NCBI RefSeq assembly: GCF_003853645.1
Contig: NZ_QTPO01000009.1
Span: 124,001-188,000, forward strand
Source: Burkholderia sp. Bp9143
Lineage (GTDB): Bacteria; Pseudomonadota; Gammaproteobacteria; Burkholderiales; Burkholderiaceae
Reading direction: 5' to 3'
Length of the DNA stretch: 64,000 nt
Position 1 is the first letter of the stretch; each line of letters starts with the position of its first letter. A program made the position numbers and the translations under genes. The notes beneath the pieces are model-generated. The model saw only the letters and a list, made by a program, of their open reading frames with translations, had not been told where the DNA came from and did not search any database. Below are positions 8,504 to 17,606 of the stretch, in pieces.

Positions 8504-9664
8504 ATGAAGAATCAACAACGATGCCGCTACGGCGCCGCCTGTGCGCTGACGGCGGCCCTGCTGGCGGGTTGCGGACCCGCAGAGCGGCAGGCCGCCGCGC
8601 CGGCCACCCCGGTCGCGGCGATGACGCTGACCGCCACACGCCTCGACGTGACCGAGGATCTGCCGGGCCGCGTCGCGGCCGTGCGGATCGCTGAAATCCG
8701 GCCGCAGGTCAGCGGCATCGTCCAACGCCGTCTGTTCGAGCAAGGCACCGAAGTGCGCGCCGGCCAGCCGCTGTTCCAGATCAATCCCGCGCCGTTCAAG
8801 GCCGACATGGATACGGCCGCCGCATCGCTGCAGCGCGCGCAGGCCGCGCTCGAACGCGCGAAGGTGCAGACGGCGCGCTTCAAGCCGCTCGTCGAGGCCG
8901 ACGCGATCAGCCGCCAGGTGTACGACGACGCGGTGTCGCAACGCGACCAGGCCGCCGCCGACGTCGCACAGGCCCGCGCGTCGCTCGCGCGCCGCCGGCT
9001 CGACCTGAAATTCGCGACCGTGGAAGCGCCGATCGCCGGCCGCATCGACCAGGCGCTCGTGACCGAAGGCGCGCTGGTGTCGAGCACCGACAGCCAGCCG
9101 ATGGCGCGCATCCAGCAGATCGACCAGGTCTATGTGGATGTACGCCAGCCGGCCGCGTCGCTCGAGGCGCTGCGCGGCGCGCTCGCCGGCCAGCCGCAAG
9201 CGTCGGACAGCAACGGCCTGCCGGTCGACGTGCTGCGCGACGACGACACGCGCTACGACGTGAAGGGACGCATGCTGTTCTCCGGCGTCAACGTCGATCC
9301 GGGCACCGGCGACGTGCTGCTGCGCGTGCTGGTCGACAACCCGAAGCGCCAGCTGCTGCCGGGCATGTACGTGCGCGCCCGCATTCCGCGCGCGCACTAC
9401 GCGAACGCGGTGACGGTGCCGCAGCAGGCCGTCGTGCGCGCCGGCGGCAAGCCGCAGGTGTGGGTGCTCGACGCGAAGGGCACCGCGCATCTGAAGGCCT
9501 TCGAAGTCGGCGAGCTGACGAACCGCAGCTACCGCATCGAGTCGGGCCTGCAGGCCGGCCAGAAGATCGTCGTCGAAGGGATGGAGCGCCTCGCCGACGG
9601 CGCGGCCGTGACCGCGACCGACTGGAAATCGCCCGACGCGGCCACGACCGCGTCCGCGCGCTGA
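8504..9664 (+). CDS. RND efflux periplasmic adaptor lipoprotein (AcrA/MexA type)
   Basis: Membrane fusion protein of an RND tripartite pump, 386 residues. The signal peptide ends in the lipobox LLAG-Cys at about residue 23, so the mature protein is lipid-anchored in the periplasm. The lipoyl half motif EIRPQVSGIVQRRLFEQGTE is followed by a coiled-coil hairpin with the family-typical LVEADAISRQVYDDAVSQRD. The second lipoyl half (FATVEAPIAGRIDQALVTEG) and the barrel and membrane-proximal domains follow. The pump gene starts 19 bp downstream. The family is clear, but I cannot assign a specific named system such as Amr, Bpe or Ceo. Confidence 0.95.
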   Translation: MKNQQRCRYGAACALTAALLAGCGPAERQAAAPATPVAAMTLTATRLDVTEDLPGRVAAVRIAEIRPQVSGIVQRRLFEQGTEVRAGQPLFQINPAPFKADMDTAAASLQRAQAALERAKVQTARFKPLVEADAISRQVYDDAVSQRDQAAADVAQARASLARRRLDLKFATVEAPIAGRIDQALVTEGALVSSTDSQPMARIQQIDQVYVDVRQPAASLEALRGALAGQPQASDSNGLPVDVLRDDDTRYDVKGRMLFSGVNVDPGTGDVLLRVLVDNPKRQLLPGMYVRARIPRAHYANAVTVPQQAVVRAGGKPQVWVLDAKGTAHLKAFEVGELTNRSYRIESGLQAGQKIVVEGMERLADGAAVTATDWKSPDAATTASAR

Positions 9665-9683
9665 GTCACGGGAGCCTCCAGTC

Positions 9684-12600
9684 ATGGCTGAATTCTTTAT
9701 CCGCCGCCCGGTCTTTGCGTGGGTGATCGCCCTCTTCATCATCCTCACGGGCCTGATCGCGATCCCGCAACTGCCCGTCGCGCGCTACCCGTCGGTCGCG
9801 CCGCCATCCGTCACGATCACCGCGAACTACCCGGGCGCCACACCGCAGACGATGAACGACGGCGTACTGAGCCTCATCGAGCGCGAACTGTCCGGCGTCA
9901 AGAACCTGCTGTACTTCGAATCGTCGGCCGATACGTCCGGCTCCGCGCAGATCACCGTGACGTTCAAGCCCGGCACCAATCCGGAGATGGCGCAGGTCGA
10001 CGTGCAGAACAAGATCAAGTCGGTCGAGCCACGCCTGCCCGCGGCCGTGCGCCAGAACGGGCTGATCGTCGAATCCGCGTCGTCCGGCTTCCTGATGCTG
10101 ATCGGCCTGCGCTCCGACAACGGCCGCTTCGACGAAGGTGCACTCGCCGATTACATGGCGCGCAGCGTTTCCGAGGAGCTGCGGCGAATCGACGGCGTTG
10201 GGCGTGTGCTGCAGTTCGGCTCCGAACGCGCGATGCGCATCTGGGTCGATCCGCAGAAGCTGATCAATTTCGGTCTGTCGATGAGCGACCTGACGACCGC
10301 GATCGGCCAGCAGAACGTGCAGATCGCGCCGGGCAGCCTCGGTTCGCTGCCCGCGCTGCCGGGGCAGCGCGTGACCGTGCCGCTCACCGCGCAGGGCCAG
10401 CTCACGACGCTGGAAGAGTTCGCGAAGGTCGTACTGCGCGCGAACGCGGACGGCTCGAAGGTCGTGCTTGGAGACGTCGCGCGCGTCGAACTCGGCTCGC
10501 AGAACTACATGTTCGTGAGCCGCGAGAACAACAAGGCGGCCACCCTCGCCGGCGTGCAGCTCGCGCCGGGCGCCAACGCGGTGAAGACCGCGGACGCGAT
10601 CCGTGCGCGCATGGCCGAACTGAGCAAGTCGATGCCGTCGGGCATGACCTACTCGATTCCGCTCGACACGTCGCCGTTCGTGAAGATCTCGATCGAGAAG
10701 GTGATCGCCACGCTGTTCGAGGCGATGGTGCTCGTGTTCCTCGTGATGTACCTGTTCCTGCAGAACGTGCGCTATACGCTGATCCCGGCCATCGTCGCGC
10801 CGGTCGCGATGCTCGGCACGTTCTCGGTGATGCTGCTGACCGGCTTCTCGATCAACGTGCTGACGATGTTCGGCATGGTGCTCGCGATCGGCATCATCGT
10901 CGACGATGCGATTGTCGTGGTCGAGAACGTCGAGCGCCTGATGGCCGAGGAAGGCCTGTCGCCGAAGGCGGCCACGTCGAAAGCGATGAAGGAAATCACC
11001 GGCGCGATCATCGGCATCACGCTGGTGCTCACTGCAGTATTCATCCCGATGGCGATGGCGAGCGGCTCGGTCGGCGTGATCTACCAGCAGTTCACGCTGT
11101 CGATGGCCGTGTCGATCCTGTTCTCCGCGCTGCTGGCGCTGACGCTCACGCCTGCCCTGTGCGCGACGATGCTCAAGCCGCTCGAACCGGGCCACCACGA
11201 GAAGCGCGGCTTCTTCGGCTGGTTCAACCGCCGCTTCGAGCGCCTGACGAACTGGTACGAGACGCGCGTCGGCCGCCTGGTCGGCCGCACGGGCCGCGTG
11301 ATGCTGGTGTTCGTCGCGATCTCTGGCGCACTGGTGTTCGGCTTCCGCAGCCTGCCGTCGTCGTTTCTGCCGGACGAGGACCAGGGTTACTTCATCACCA
11401 GCTTTCTGCTGCCCGCAGACGCTACCGCCGAGCGTACGCATGACGTGGTCAAAACGCTGGAGAAGCATCTTGCTTCGCGTCCGGCAATCCAGTCGAGCAT
11501 TTCCGTGATCGGTTACGGCTTCTCCGGGCAAGGTCCGAACGCGGCGATCAACTGGTCCGTGATGAAGGACTGGAAGGACCGCGGCGGCTCGTCGACCATC
11601 GAGGAAGGCATGCTCGCGCAACAAGCGATGACCGGCGTGACCGAAGGCATGGTGATGAGCCTGATGCCGCCGGCGATCGACGAACTCGGCAACAGCTCGG
11701 GCTTCTCGATGCGTCTGGAAGACCGCGCGAATCAGGGCAATGCGGCACTCAAGGCGGCTGAAGCGAAGCTGCTCGAACTCGCCGCGCAAAGCAAGATCGT
11801 GACCGGCGTGTACCCGGACAGCCTGCCGGCCGGCACGAGCATCCGACTCGAAATCGACCGTGCGAAGGCGCAGGCGCTCGGCGTGTCGTTCACGACGCTC
11901 AGCGACACGCTTTCCACCGCGATGGGTTCGACCTATGTGAACGACTTCCCGAACGCGGGCCGCATGCAGCAGGTGATCATCCAGGCCGACGCACCCGCGC
12001 GCATGCAGATCGACAACGTGATGAAGCTGTACGTGCGCAACGCGGCCGGCGGCATGGTGCCGCTGTCCGAAGTGGTGCGCCCCGTGTGGACGGACACGCC
12101 GCTGCAGATGGTGCGCTTCCAGGGCTACCCGTCCGCGCGCATCGCCGGCACCGCCGCGCCCGGCCACTCGAGTGGCGCCGCCATGGCCGAGATGGAGCGT
12201 CTCGCCGCGCAACTGCCGCCCGGCTTCGCGGTCGAGTGGACCGGCCAGTCGCTGCAGGAACGCCAGTCGGCATCGCAGGCGCCGATGCTGATGGTGCTGT
12301 CGATGATCGTCGTGTTCCTGGTGCTCGCCGCGCTGTACGAAAGCTGGGCGATCCCGCTGTCGGTGATGCTGGTGGTGCCGCTCGGCCTGCTCGGCGCGAT
12401 CGGCGCGGTGCTGCTGCGCGGCTTGCCGAACGACGTGTTCTTCAAGGTCGGGATGATCACGGTGATCGGCCTGTCCGCAAAGAACGCGATCCTGATCGTC
12501 GAATTCGCGAAGCAGTTGCGCGAGGAAGGCAAGGGATTGATCGAAGCGGCCGTCGAAGCGTCGAAGCTGCGCCTGCGTCCGATCCTGATGACGTCGCTCG

Positions 12601-12827
12601 CATTCGGCCTTGGCGTGGTGCCGCTGATGATCGCGACCGGCGCGAGCGCCGAAACGCAGCACGCGATCGGCACCGGCGTATTCGGCGGCATGGTGACCGC
12701 CACCGTGCTGGCCATTTTCTTCGTTCCGGCGTTCTTCGTGTTCGTGATGAGCATCCAGGAACGCATCGGAGCATGGCGCGCCGCGCGCCGGAAGCCCCAC
12801 GCCCTGCATAACGAACAACAAGGTTGA
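9684..12827 (+). CDS. RND (HAE1) multidrug efflux pump, inner-membrane subunit
   Basis: Proton-driven trimeric exporter of the AcrB/MexB/AdeB family, 1047 residues, full family length. The N-terminus MAEFFIRRPVFAWVIALFII is the usual first transmembrane segment. The proton-relay pair Asp407-Asp408 sits in GIIVDDAIVVVENVERLM at the same numbers as in E. coli AcrB. The second-half motif SAKNAILIVEFAKQLREEG carries the relay lysine. Two large periplasmic loops lie between TM1-2 and TM7-8. The outer-membrane factor begins 4 bp after the stop. The response-regulator context resembles AdeAB-type systems, but similarity to a particular pump needs an alignment. Confidence 0.96.
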   Translation: MAEFFIRRPVFAWVIALFIILTGLIAIPQLPVARYPSVAPPSVTITANYPGATPQTMNDGVLSLIERELSGVKNLLYFESSADTSGSAQITVTFKPGTNPEMAQVDVQNKIKSVEPRLPAAVRQNGLIVESASSGFLMLIGLRSDNGRFDEGALADYMARSVSEELRRIDGVGRVLQFGSERAMRIWVDPQKLINFGLSMSDLTTAIGQQNVQIAPGSLGSLPALPGQRVTVPLTAQGQLTTLEEFAKVVLRANADGSKVVLGDVARVELGSQNYMFVSRENNKAATLAGVQLAPGANAVKTADAIRARMAELSKSMPSGMTYSIPLDTSPFVKISIEKVIATLFEAMVLVFLVMYLFLQNVRYTLIPAIVAPVAMLGTFSVMLLTGFSINVLTMFGMVLAIGIIVDDAIVVVENVERLMAEEGLSPKAATSKAMKEITGAIIGITLVLTAVFIPMAMASGSVGVIYQQFTLSMAVSILFSALLALTLTPALCATMLKPLEPGHHEKRGFFGWFNRRFERLTNWYETRVGRLVGRTGRVMLVFVAISGALVFGFRSLPSSFLPDEDQGYFITSFLLPADATAERTHDVVKTLEKHLASRPAIQSSISVIGYGFSGQGPNAAINWSVMKDWKDRGGSSTIEEGMLAQQAMTGVTEGMVMSLMPPAIDELGNSSGFSMRLEDRANQGNAALKAAEAKLLELAAQSKIVTGVYPDSLPAGTSIRLEIDRAKAQALGVSFTTLSDTLSTAMGSTYVNDFPNAGRMQQVIIQADAPARMQIDNVMKLYVRNAAGGMVPLSEVVRPVWTDTPLQMVRFQGYPSARIAGTAAPGHSSGAAMAEMERLAAQLPPGFAVEWTGQSLQERQSASQAPMLMVLSMIVVFLVLAALYESWAIPLSVMLVVPLGLLGAIGAVLLRGLPNDVFFKVGMITVIGLSAKNAILIVEFAKQLREEGKGLIEAAVEASKLRLRPILMTSLAFGLGVVPLMIATGASAETQHAIGTGVFGGMVTATVLAIFFVPAFFVFVMSIQERIGAWRAARRKPHALHNEQQG

Positions 12828-12831
12828 TGCC

Positions 12832-14277
12832 ATGCGATTGCTTATTCTTTCCGCTGCGGTTTCCGCCGCCTTCGCGCTGTCCGCCTGCTCGCTGACGCCC
12901 GCGCTGGTGAAACCCGCGATGCCGGTGCCGACCGCCTATACGGCCGCCGCGGCCGCCGACCTGCACGCGAACGCGGCCGATCTCGGCTGGCGCACGATGT
13001 TCGGCGATCGGCGCCTGCAGCGCTTGATCGAGGTCGCGCTGCGGAACAACCGCGACCTGCGGCTGGCCGCGCTGAACGTCGAGGCCGCCGAAGCGCAGTA
13101 CGGCATCCAGCGCTCGGCGCGCCTGCCGTCGATCGACGCCGGCGCCCGCTTCACGCGCCAGCGCACCGCGGCCGACACGCAGTCGAATCCGCCGCTGCTC
13201 GAATCGACGCAGAACCATTACGGCGTCAACGTCGGGATCAGCGCGTTCGAGATCGACCTGTTCGGCCGCGTGAAGTCGCTGTCGGACGCGGCCTTCGCCC
13301 GCTACCTCGCGACCGATCACGGCCGCCGCGCGGTGCAGATCTCGCTCGTCGGCGCCGTGGCGGACGCGTACTTCGCGGAGCGCCTCGCACAGGAGCAGCG
13401 CGCGCTCGCCGAGCGCACGCTCGGCGACTGGCAGCGGTCGCTCGATCTCGCGCGCCGCCTGAAGGAAGCGCACCAGGCAAGCGGCGTCGACATCGCGCAG
13501 GCCGAGGGCCAGGTCGCGAGCGCGACGGCCGATCTCGAAGCGCGCACACGCACCGTCGAGCAGGCGCGCAACGCGCTGCGCCTGCTGCTCGGCAGCGAGC
13601 CGCCGAAGGACCTGCCGGAGCCACTGCCGCTCGAGCAGCAGCCGGTGATGACGCAACTGCCGGCCGGCCTGCCGTCGGAATTGCTGTACCGCCGGCCGGA
13701 CATCCAGCAGGCCGAGCAGAACCTCGTCGCGGCCAATGCCGACATCGGCACGGCGCGCGCGGCCTTTTTTCCACGGCTGTCGCTGACGTCGTCGATCGGC
13801 TTCCTGAGCCCGGCGATGGGCAGCCTGTTCGCCGGCGGTCAGAACGTGTGGAGCTTCGCGCCGCAGGTCACCGTGCCGATTTTTCAAGGAGGCCGGCTGC
13901 GCTCGGAACTGCGTCTCGCGGAAGTGCGCAAGTCGAGTGCCGTCGCCGAATACGAGCGCTCGATCCAGACCGCGTTCCGTGAAGTCGCCGACGGTATCGC
14001 CGGACGCGAGACCTTCGGCCGGCAGATCGAAGCGCAGACGCGCGTGGTCGCATCGGCCGAGCGCCGCACCGACCTGTCGAACCTGCGGTACCGCGCGGGC
14101 GTCGAGGGGCGGCTGGAACTGCTCGACTCGCAGCGCCAGCTCTACGCGGCGCGGCAGGCCTTGCTCGACCTGCGCCGCAGTGAGCTGGCCAATGCCGTCG
14201 CGCTCTACAAGGCGCTCGGTGGCGGGCTGACGGATACCGACGTCGCGCCGTCGACCAACGCGGCGCTGCAACGATGA
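12832..14277 (+). CDS. RND pump outer-membrane factor lipoprotein (OprM/AdeC type)
   Basis: Outer-membrane channel of the RND pump, 481 residues. The signal peptide carries the lipobox ALSA-Cys near residue 19, followed by SLTPALVKPAMPVP, a variant of the usual lipoprotein start. Two outer-membrane-efflux repeats are visible, with EIDLFGRVKSLSDAAFARYL in the first and ELLYRRPDIQQAEQNLVAAN at the start of the second. It is tightly packed between pump (4 bp gap) and response regulator (4 bp ATGA overlap), so all four genes appear to be one transcription unit. Confidence 0.94.
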   Translation: MRLLILSAAVSAAFALSACSLTPALVKPAMPVPTAYTAAAAADLHANAADLGWRTMFGDRRLQRLIEVALRNNRDLRLAALNVEAAEAQYGIQRSARLPSIDAGARFTRQRTAADTQSNPPLLESTQNHYGVNVGISAFEIDLFGRVKSLSDAAFARYLATDHGRRAVQISLVGAVADAYFAERLAQEQRALAERTLGDWQRSLDLARRLKEAHQASGVDIAQAEGQVASATADLEARTRTVEQARNALRLLLGSEPPKDLPEPLPLEQQPVMTQLPAGLPSELLYRRPDIQQAEQNLVAANADIGTARAAFFPRLSLTSSIGFLSPAMGSLFAGGQNVWSFAPQVTVPIFQGGRLRSELRLAEVRKSSAVAEYERSIQTAFREVADGIAGRETFGRQIEAQTRVVASAERRTDLSNLRYRAGVEGRLELLDSQRQLYAARQALLDLRRSELANAVALYKALGGGLTDTDVAPSTNAALQR

Positions 14278-14963
14278 GCGCGCTGATCCTGATTGCGGAG
14301 GACGAACCCGACATCTCGGACATCCTCGACGCGTACCTGACGCACGACGGCTTCCGCACCTACCGCGTCGGCAACGGGCAGGCCGTGCTCGACGTGCAGC
14401 CGCACCTGGTGCCCGACCTGATCCTGCTCGACGTCAGGCTGCCGGGCCGGAACGGCTGGAACGTGCTGACCGAACTGCGACGGCGCTGTACGACGCCGGT
14501 CGTCGTCGTCACCGCATTCGACCGGGACATCGACAGGCTGCAGGCGCTGGGCGCCGGCGCGGACGACTACATCGTGAAGCCGTTCGACCCGGCCGAGGTG
14601 GTCGCACGCCTGCGCGCGATCCTGCGTCGCGCGCGCACGCCGTCGGCCGAGCGCACGCTGCGGGTCGGCGACCTGAAGATCGACACCGACAGCTATCTCG
14701 TCCGCGTGCGCACGGAATACGTCGACGTGCCGGTGCCGCTGACGCTCACGGAATTCCGACTGCTCGCGCACATGGCACGTGCGCCGAGCCGCGTGTTCAC
14801 GCGCGGCGAACTGCTCGACGCCTGCATGGCCGACGTGAGCGCGATGGAACGGACGGTCGACAGCCATATCAGCCGGCTGCGCAAGAAGCTCGAACAGGCC
14901 GGCGCGCCCGGCATGCCCGAAGTGATGCGCGGAGTCGGCTACCGGTTGCGGGGCATGCCGTGA
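14274..14963 (+). CDS. OmpR-type response regulator closing the RND operon (BaeR/AdeR-like)
   Basis: Two-component transcription factor of 229 residues. The receiver domain (about 1-118) keeps the full phosphorylation set: Glu9/Asp10, phospho-acceptor Asp53 (LILLDVRLPG), Thr80 and Lys102 (VKPFD). The C-terminal winged helix (about 130-228) includes LTLTEFRLLAHMARAPSRVF, the recognition region TVDSHISRLRKKLE and the terminal GVGYRLRG. It overlaps the outer-membrane-factor gene by 4 bp (ATGA), so it is likely co-translated with the pump it may control. No histidine kinase follows; about 670 bp of non-coding DNA lies downstream, and its partner must be encoded elsewhere. BaeR/AdeR kinship is a judgement from motif and context. 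Confidence 0.94.
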   Translation: MSALILIAEDEPDISDILDAYLTHDGFRTYRVGNGQAVLDVQPHLVPDLILLDVRLPGRNGWNVLTELRRRCTTPVVVVTAFDRDIDRLQALGAGADDYIVKPFDPAEVVARLRAILRRARTPSAERTLRVGDLKIDTDSYLVRVRTEYVDVPVPLTLTEFRLLAHMARAPSRVFTRGELLDACMADVSAMERTVDSHISRLRKKLEQAGAPGMPEVMRGVGYRLRGMP

Positions 14964-15634
14964 AGCGGCCGGTGCCCGCGACTCGAATGTTTCCTCCACG
15001 ACCATTCGCCCATTACGAATGGAATCGTCAATTATCCAACACGCCGATCCGCCATTACACCCAGTAGCGTCTTTGAAAATTACAAAATACCTCGCGACTT
15101 TTCAAAATCATTTCAGCTTATTCAGTTTAATTTTGTTTCATATAATCAGAAAAAGTTTGACATCGAACTTTCGTTCTTGATACCGTCCCGTTCAAGCAAT
15201 CTGACGAATTGCCGACCACGCAATCGATTCCGCTCGACGCATTTCGCTTCCGCCGCACCGAAGTTCTCGCCGCCGACCGCCTCTTCTTCCGTTGGCGCAT
15301 GCAACATCCCGATGCATTTCATTGGGCAGCTGCCGTCCGGCAGCAGGCCGAAGGACCGAACCGAATGAGCAGGACACCGAAGCTATTGCTCTAGTCATCC
15401 CGCCTGCATCAAGCCTGTCGGCGCGGCCGATCCGCATCGCGGCGCAGCGCCTCCGTTACCAGCATTCCAGCATTTCGCCCCCGGAGGATCACCATCCTTC
15501 CGGATCGGGCGAAAGGCCCCGTCGCGTCCGCGCCATCCGCGCGAGCGCGGCGGATATCGGCGGCGCACGATCCGCGCCGCTGTCGACCGTTGTTGTTCGT
15601 GCCGTTCGATGTTCAACCGGAGGGGTAATTCAAC
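14964..15634. other. Long intergenic region with an AT-rich island
   Basis: No supported gene. About 15001-15190 is strikingly AT-rich for this genome (runs such as TTCAGTTTAATTTTGTTTCATATAATC), while 15400-15634 returns to high GC. A TTGACA hexamer lies near 15157 but I cannot pair it with a good -10. The region is the likely promoter and leader of the peptidase gene, which has a strong GGAGG ribosome-binding site at about 15620. It also contains no sensor kinase for the upstream response regulator. Confidence 0.6.
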
Positions 15635-17470
15635 ATGAATCAGGTTGCAGACAAGAAACACAAGCACATCCGCATCGTCATGCTCGCCTTCGCCGCCGCG
15701 GCAGCCGCTTCGTTCGGCATGGCGACCGTCCATGCCGCACCGGCCGCCGGCTGGATGGAAACGCGCACCAAGGGATTCCTGCCGCTCGTCCAGCAGGGTG
15801 AAAGCAGCAGTATCGCCGGCGCGCCGGCGGCCAGCACCGCCGCCGCTGCCGCGGCTGCCACCGAGATGGCGCCCGGCGAATCCGTCGACATCGTGCTCGG
15901 GCTGAACCTGCGCAACGAAGCGCAACTCGACCAGTACCTGCACGACCTGCATACGCCCGGCTCGCCGCACTACAAGCAGTTCCTCACATCGGCGCAGTTT
16001 GCCGCGCAGTACTCACCGACCGACCAGCAGGTCGCCTCCGTGGTCGCGCACCTGCGCAAGGCTGGCTTCGTCAACGTCGTGGTCGCGCCGAACCGCCTGC
16101 TCGTGTCCGCCTCCGGCACCGCGGCAACGGTCAAGTCGGCGTTCCGCACGACGCTCAAGCGCTTCACGCGCAACGGCCGCAGCGTCTACGCGAACACCGA
16201 TGCCGCGCAGGTGCCGAACGCGATCGGCGGCATCGTCGGCGCCGTGCTGGGCCTGCAGAACGTCGAACTCATGCACACCGGCGCGGGCAGCACGCCGCAA
16301 GGCAACACCAGCAACCTGACGATCCCCGCAGGCGCATCCGCGGTGCCGCACAACCCGACGGAATTCTCGTCGCTCTACGGCGGCGACGGCACGCCGACGG
16401 CCTCGCAGACCACGGTCGGCATCATTTCCGAAGGCGACCTGTCGCAGACTGTAAGTGACCTCAACACGTTCGCCGCGAACAACGGCCTCGGCACGATCAG
16501 CAGCAGCGTCGTGCAGACGGGGCCGTCAGGCAGTTCGTACACCGATACATCCGGCACTGTCGAATGGAACCTCGATAGCCAGTCGATCGTCGGCGCCGCC
16601 GGCGGCAGCGTGAAGCAGGTCGTGTTCTACACGGCACCGTCGATGACGCTCACCGCGATCACCGCCGCGTACAACAAGGCGGTGAGCGACAACGTCGCGA
16701 AGGTCATCAATGTGTCGCTCGGCGTGTGCGAGTCGTCCGCATACAGCACCGGCTCGCAAGCGACCGACGACACCATCTTCAAGCAGGCCGTCGCGCAGGG
16801 GCAGACCTTCTCCGTGTCGGCCGGCGACCACGGCGCATACGAATGCGCGAGCGGCACGCCGTCGCGCTCGACCTACACGGTGAGCGAGCCCGCGACGTCG
16901 CCGTACGTGATCGCGGTGGGCGGCACGACGCTGTTCACCAGTACGTCGACCAACGCGTACAACAGCGAAGTCGTGTGGAACGATCCGAGCTGGCAACCGG
17001 GCACCGTGTGGGCGACGGGCGGCGGCTACAGCAAGTACGAAGCCGCGCCGTCGTGGCAATCGTCGACCCTCACCGGGTCGACCAAGCGCGCGCTGCCTGA
17101 CGTCGGCTTCGACGCCGACCTGCGCACCGGCGCGATCCTCGTGGTGAACGGGCAGACGTCCGACACGCTGTGGGGCTCGGGCTACCTGAACAACGAAGGC
17201 GGCACGAGCCTGGCCGCGCCGATCTTCACCGGCATCTGGGCGCGACTGCAATCGGCGAACAACAACGCGCTCGGCTTCCCCGCGTCGAGCATCTACAAGT
17301 ACTTCCCGAGCAACGCGGCGCTGCTGCACGACGTGACGTCCGGCAACAACGGCAGCGGCACGTACGGCTACAAGGCGAAGGCCGGCTGGGACGCGACGAC
17401 GGGCTTCGGCAGCGTGAACATCTCGAAGCTGAACACGTTCATCCAGAGCACGTCGGATTTCGCGCGCTGA
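15635..17470 (+). CDS. Secreted S53 family (sedolisin/pseudomonalisin-type) peptidase
   Basis: Acid-active serine-carboxyl endopeptidase, made as a secreted zymogen, 611 residues. A signal peptide spans about residues 1-35 (hydrophobic core VMLAFAAAAAASFGM, then VHAAPA). The pro-kumamolisin activation domain covers about 75-215 (LHTPGSPHYKQFLT). The catalytic domain follows: Glu310 and Asp314 in VEWNLDSQ have the ExxxD spacing of sedolisins, the oxyanion Asp398 is in SVSAGDHG, and the nucleophile Ser525 is in GGTSLAAP, a variant of SGTS. The C-terminal AGWDATTGFGS is the usual calcium-site region. It stands alone, convergent with a phospholipase-D-like gene. Extracellular protein degradation is the expected role. 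Confidence 0.93.
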   Translation: MNQVADKKHKHIRIVMLAFAAAAAASFGMATVHAAPAAGWMETRTKGFLPLVQQGESSSIAGAPAASTAAAAAAATEMAPGESVDIVLGLNLRNEAQLDQYLHDLHTPGSPHYKQFLTSAQFAAQYSPTDQQVASVVAHLRKAGFVNVVVAPNRLLVSASGTAATVKSAFRTTLKRFTRNGRSVYANTDAAQVPNAIGGIVGAVLGLQNVELMHTGAGSTPQGNTSNLTIPAGASAVPHNPTEFSSLYGGDGTPTASQTTVGIISEGDLSQTVSDLNTFAANNGLGTISSSVVQTGPSGSSYTDTSGTVEWNLDSQSIVGAAGGSVKQVVFYTAPSMTLTAITAAYNKAVSDNVAKVINVSLGVCESSAYSTGSQATDDTIFKQAVAQGQTFSVSAGDHGAYECASGTPSRSTYTVSEPATSPYVIAVGGTTLFTSTSTNAYNSEVVWNDPSWQPGTVWATGGGYSKYEAAPSWQSSTLTGSTKRALPDVGFDADLRTGAILVVNGQTSDTLWGSGYLNNEGGTSLAAPIFTGIWARLQSANNNALGFPASSIYKYFPSNAALLHDVTSGNNGSGTYGYKAKAGWDATTGFGSVNISKLNTFIQSTSDFAR

Positions 17471-17579
17471 TCGCGCGATGAGCGGGACGGTTCCGGGTGC
17501 GGGTTATTTCGCGCCTGGAACCGTGTTCGCGGCAAGGCCTGCGTCGCTGCCCGATCGACGATGCACGTCGTCGCACGCC

Positions 17580-17598
17580 GCCCGCGTTGATCGCGGGC
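17580..17598 (-). terminator. Hairpin just after the PLD-like gene
   Basis: GCCCGCG and CGCGGGC pair around TTGAT, 8 bp beyond the stop codon of the minus-strand gene. It has no U-run, so support for termination is weak. Confidence 0.3.
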
Positions 17599-17606
17599 AA
17601 GCGAAT

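Noticed and set aside
9666-12833. 1055-codon minus-strand open frame opposite the RND pump
   Set aside because: His/Arg/Gln-rich product of high GC; the plus strand encodes an unmistakable RND pump.
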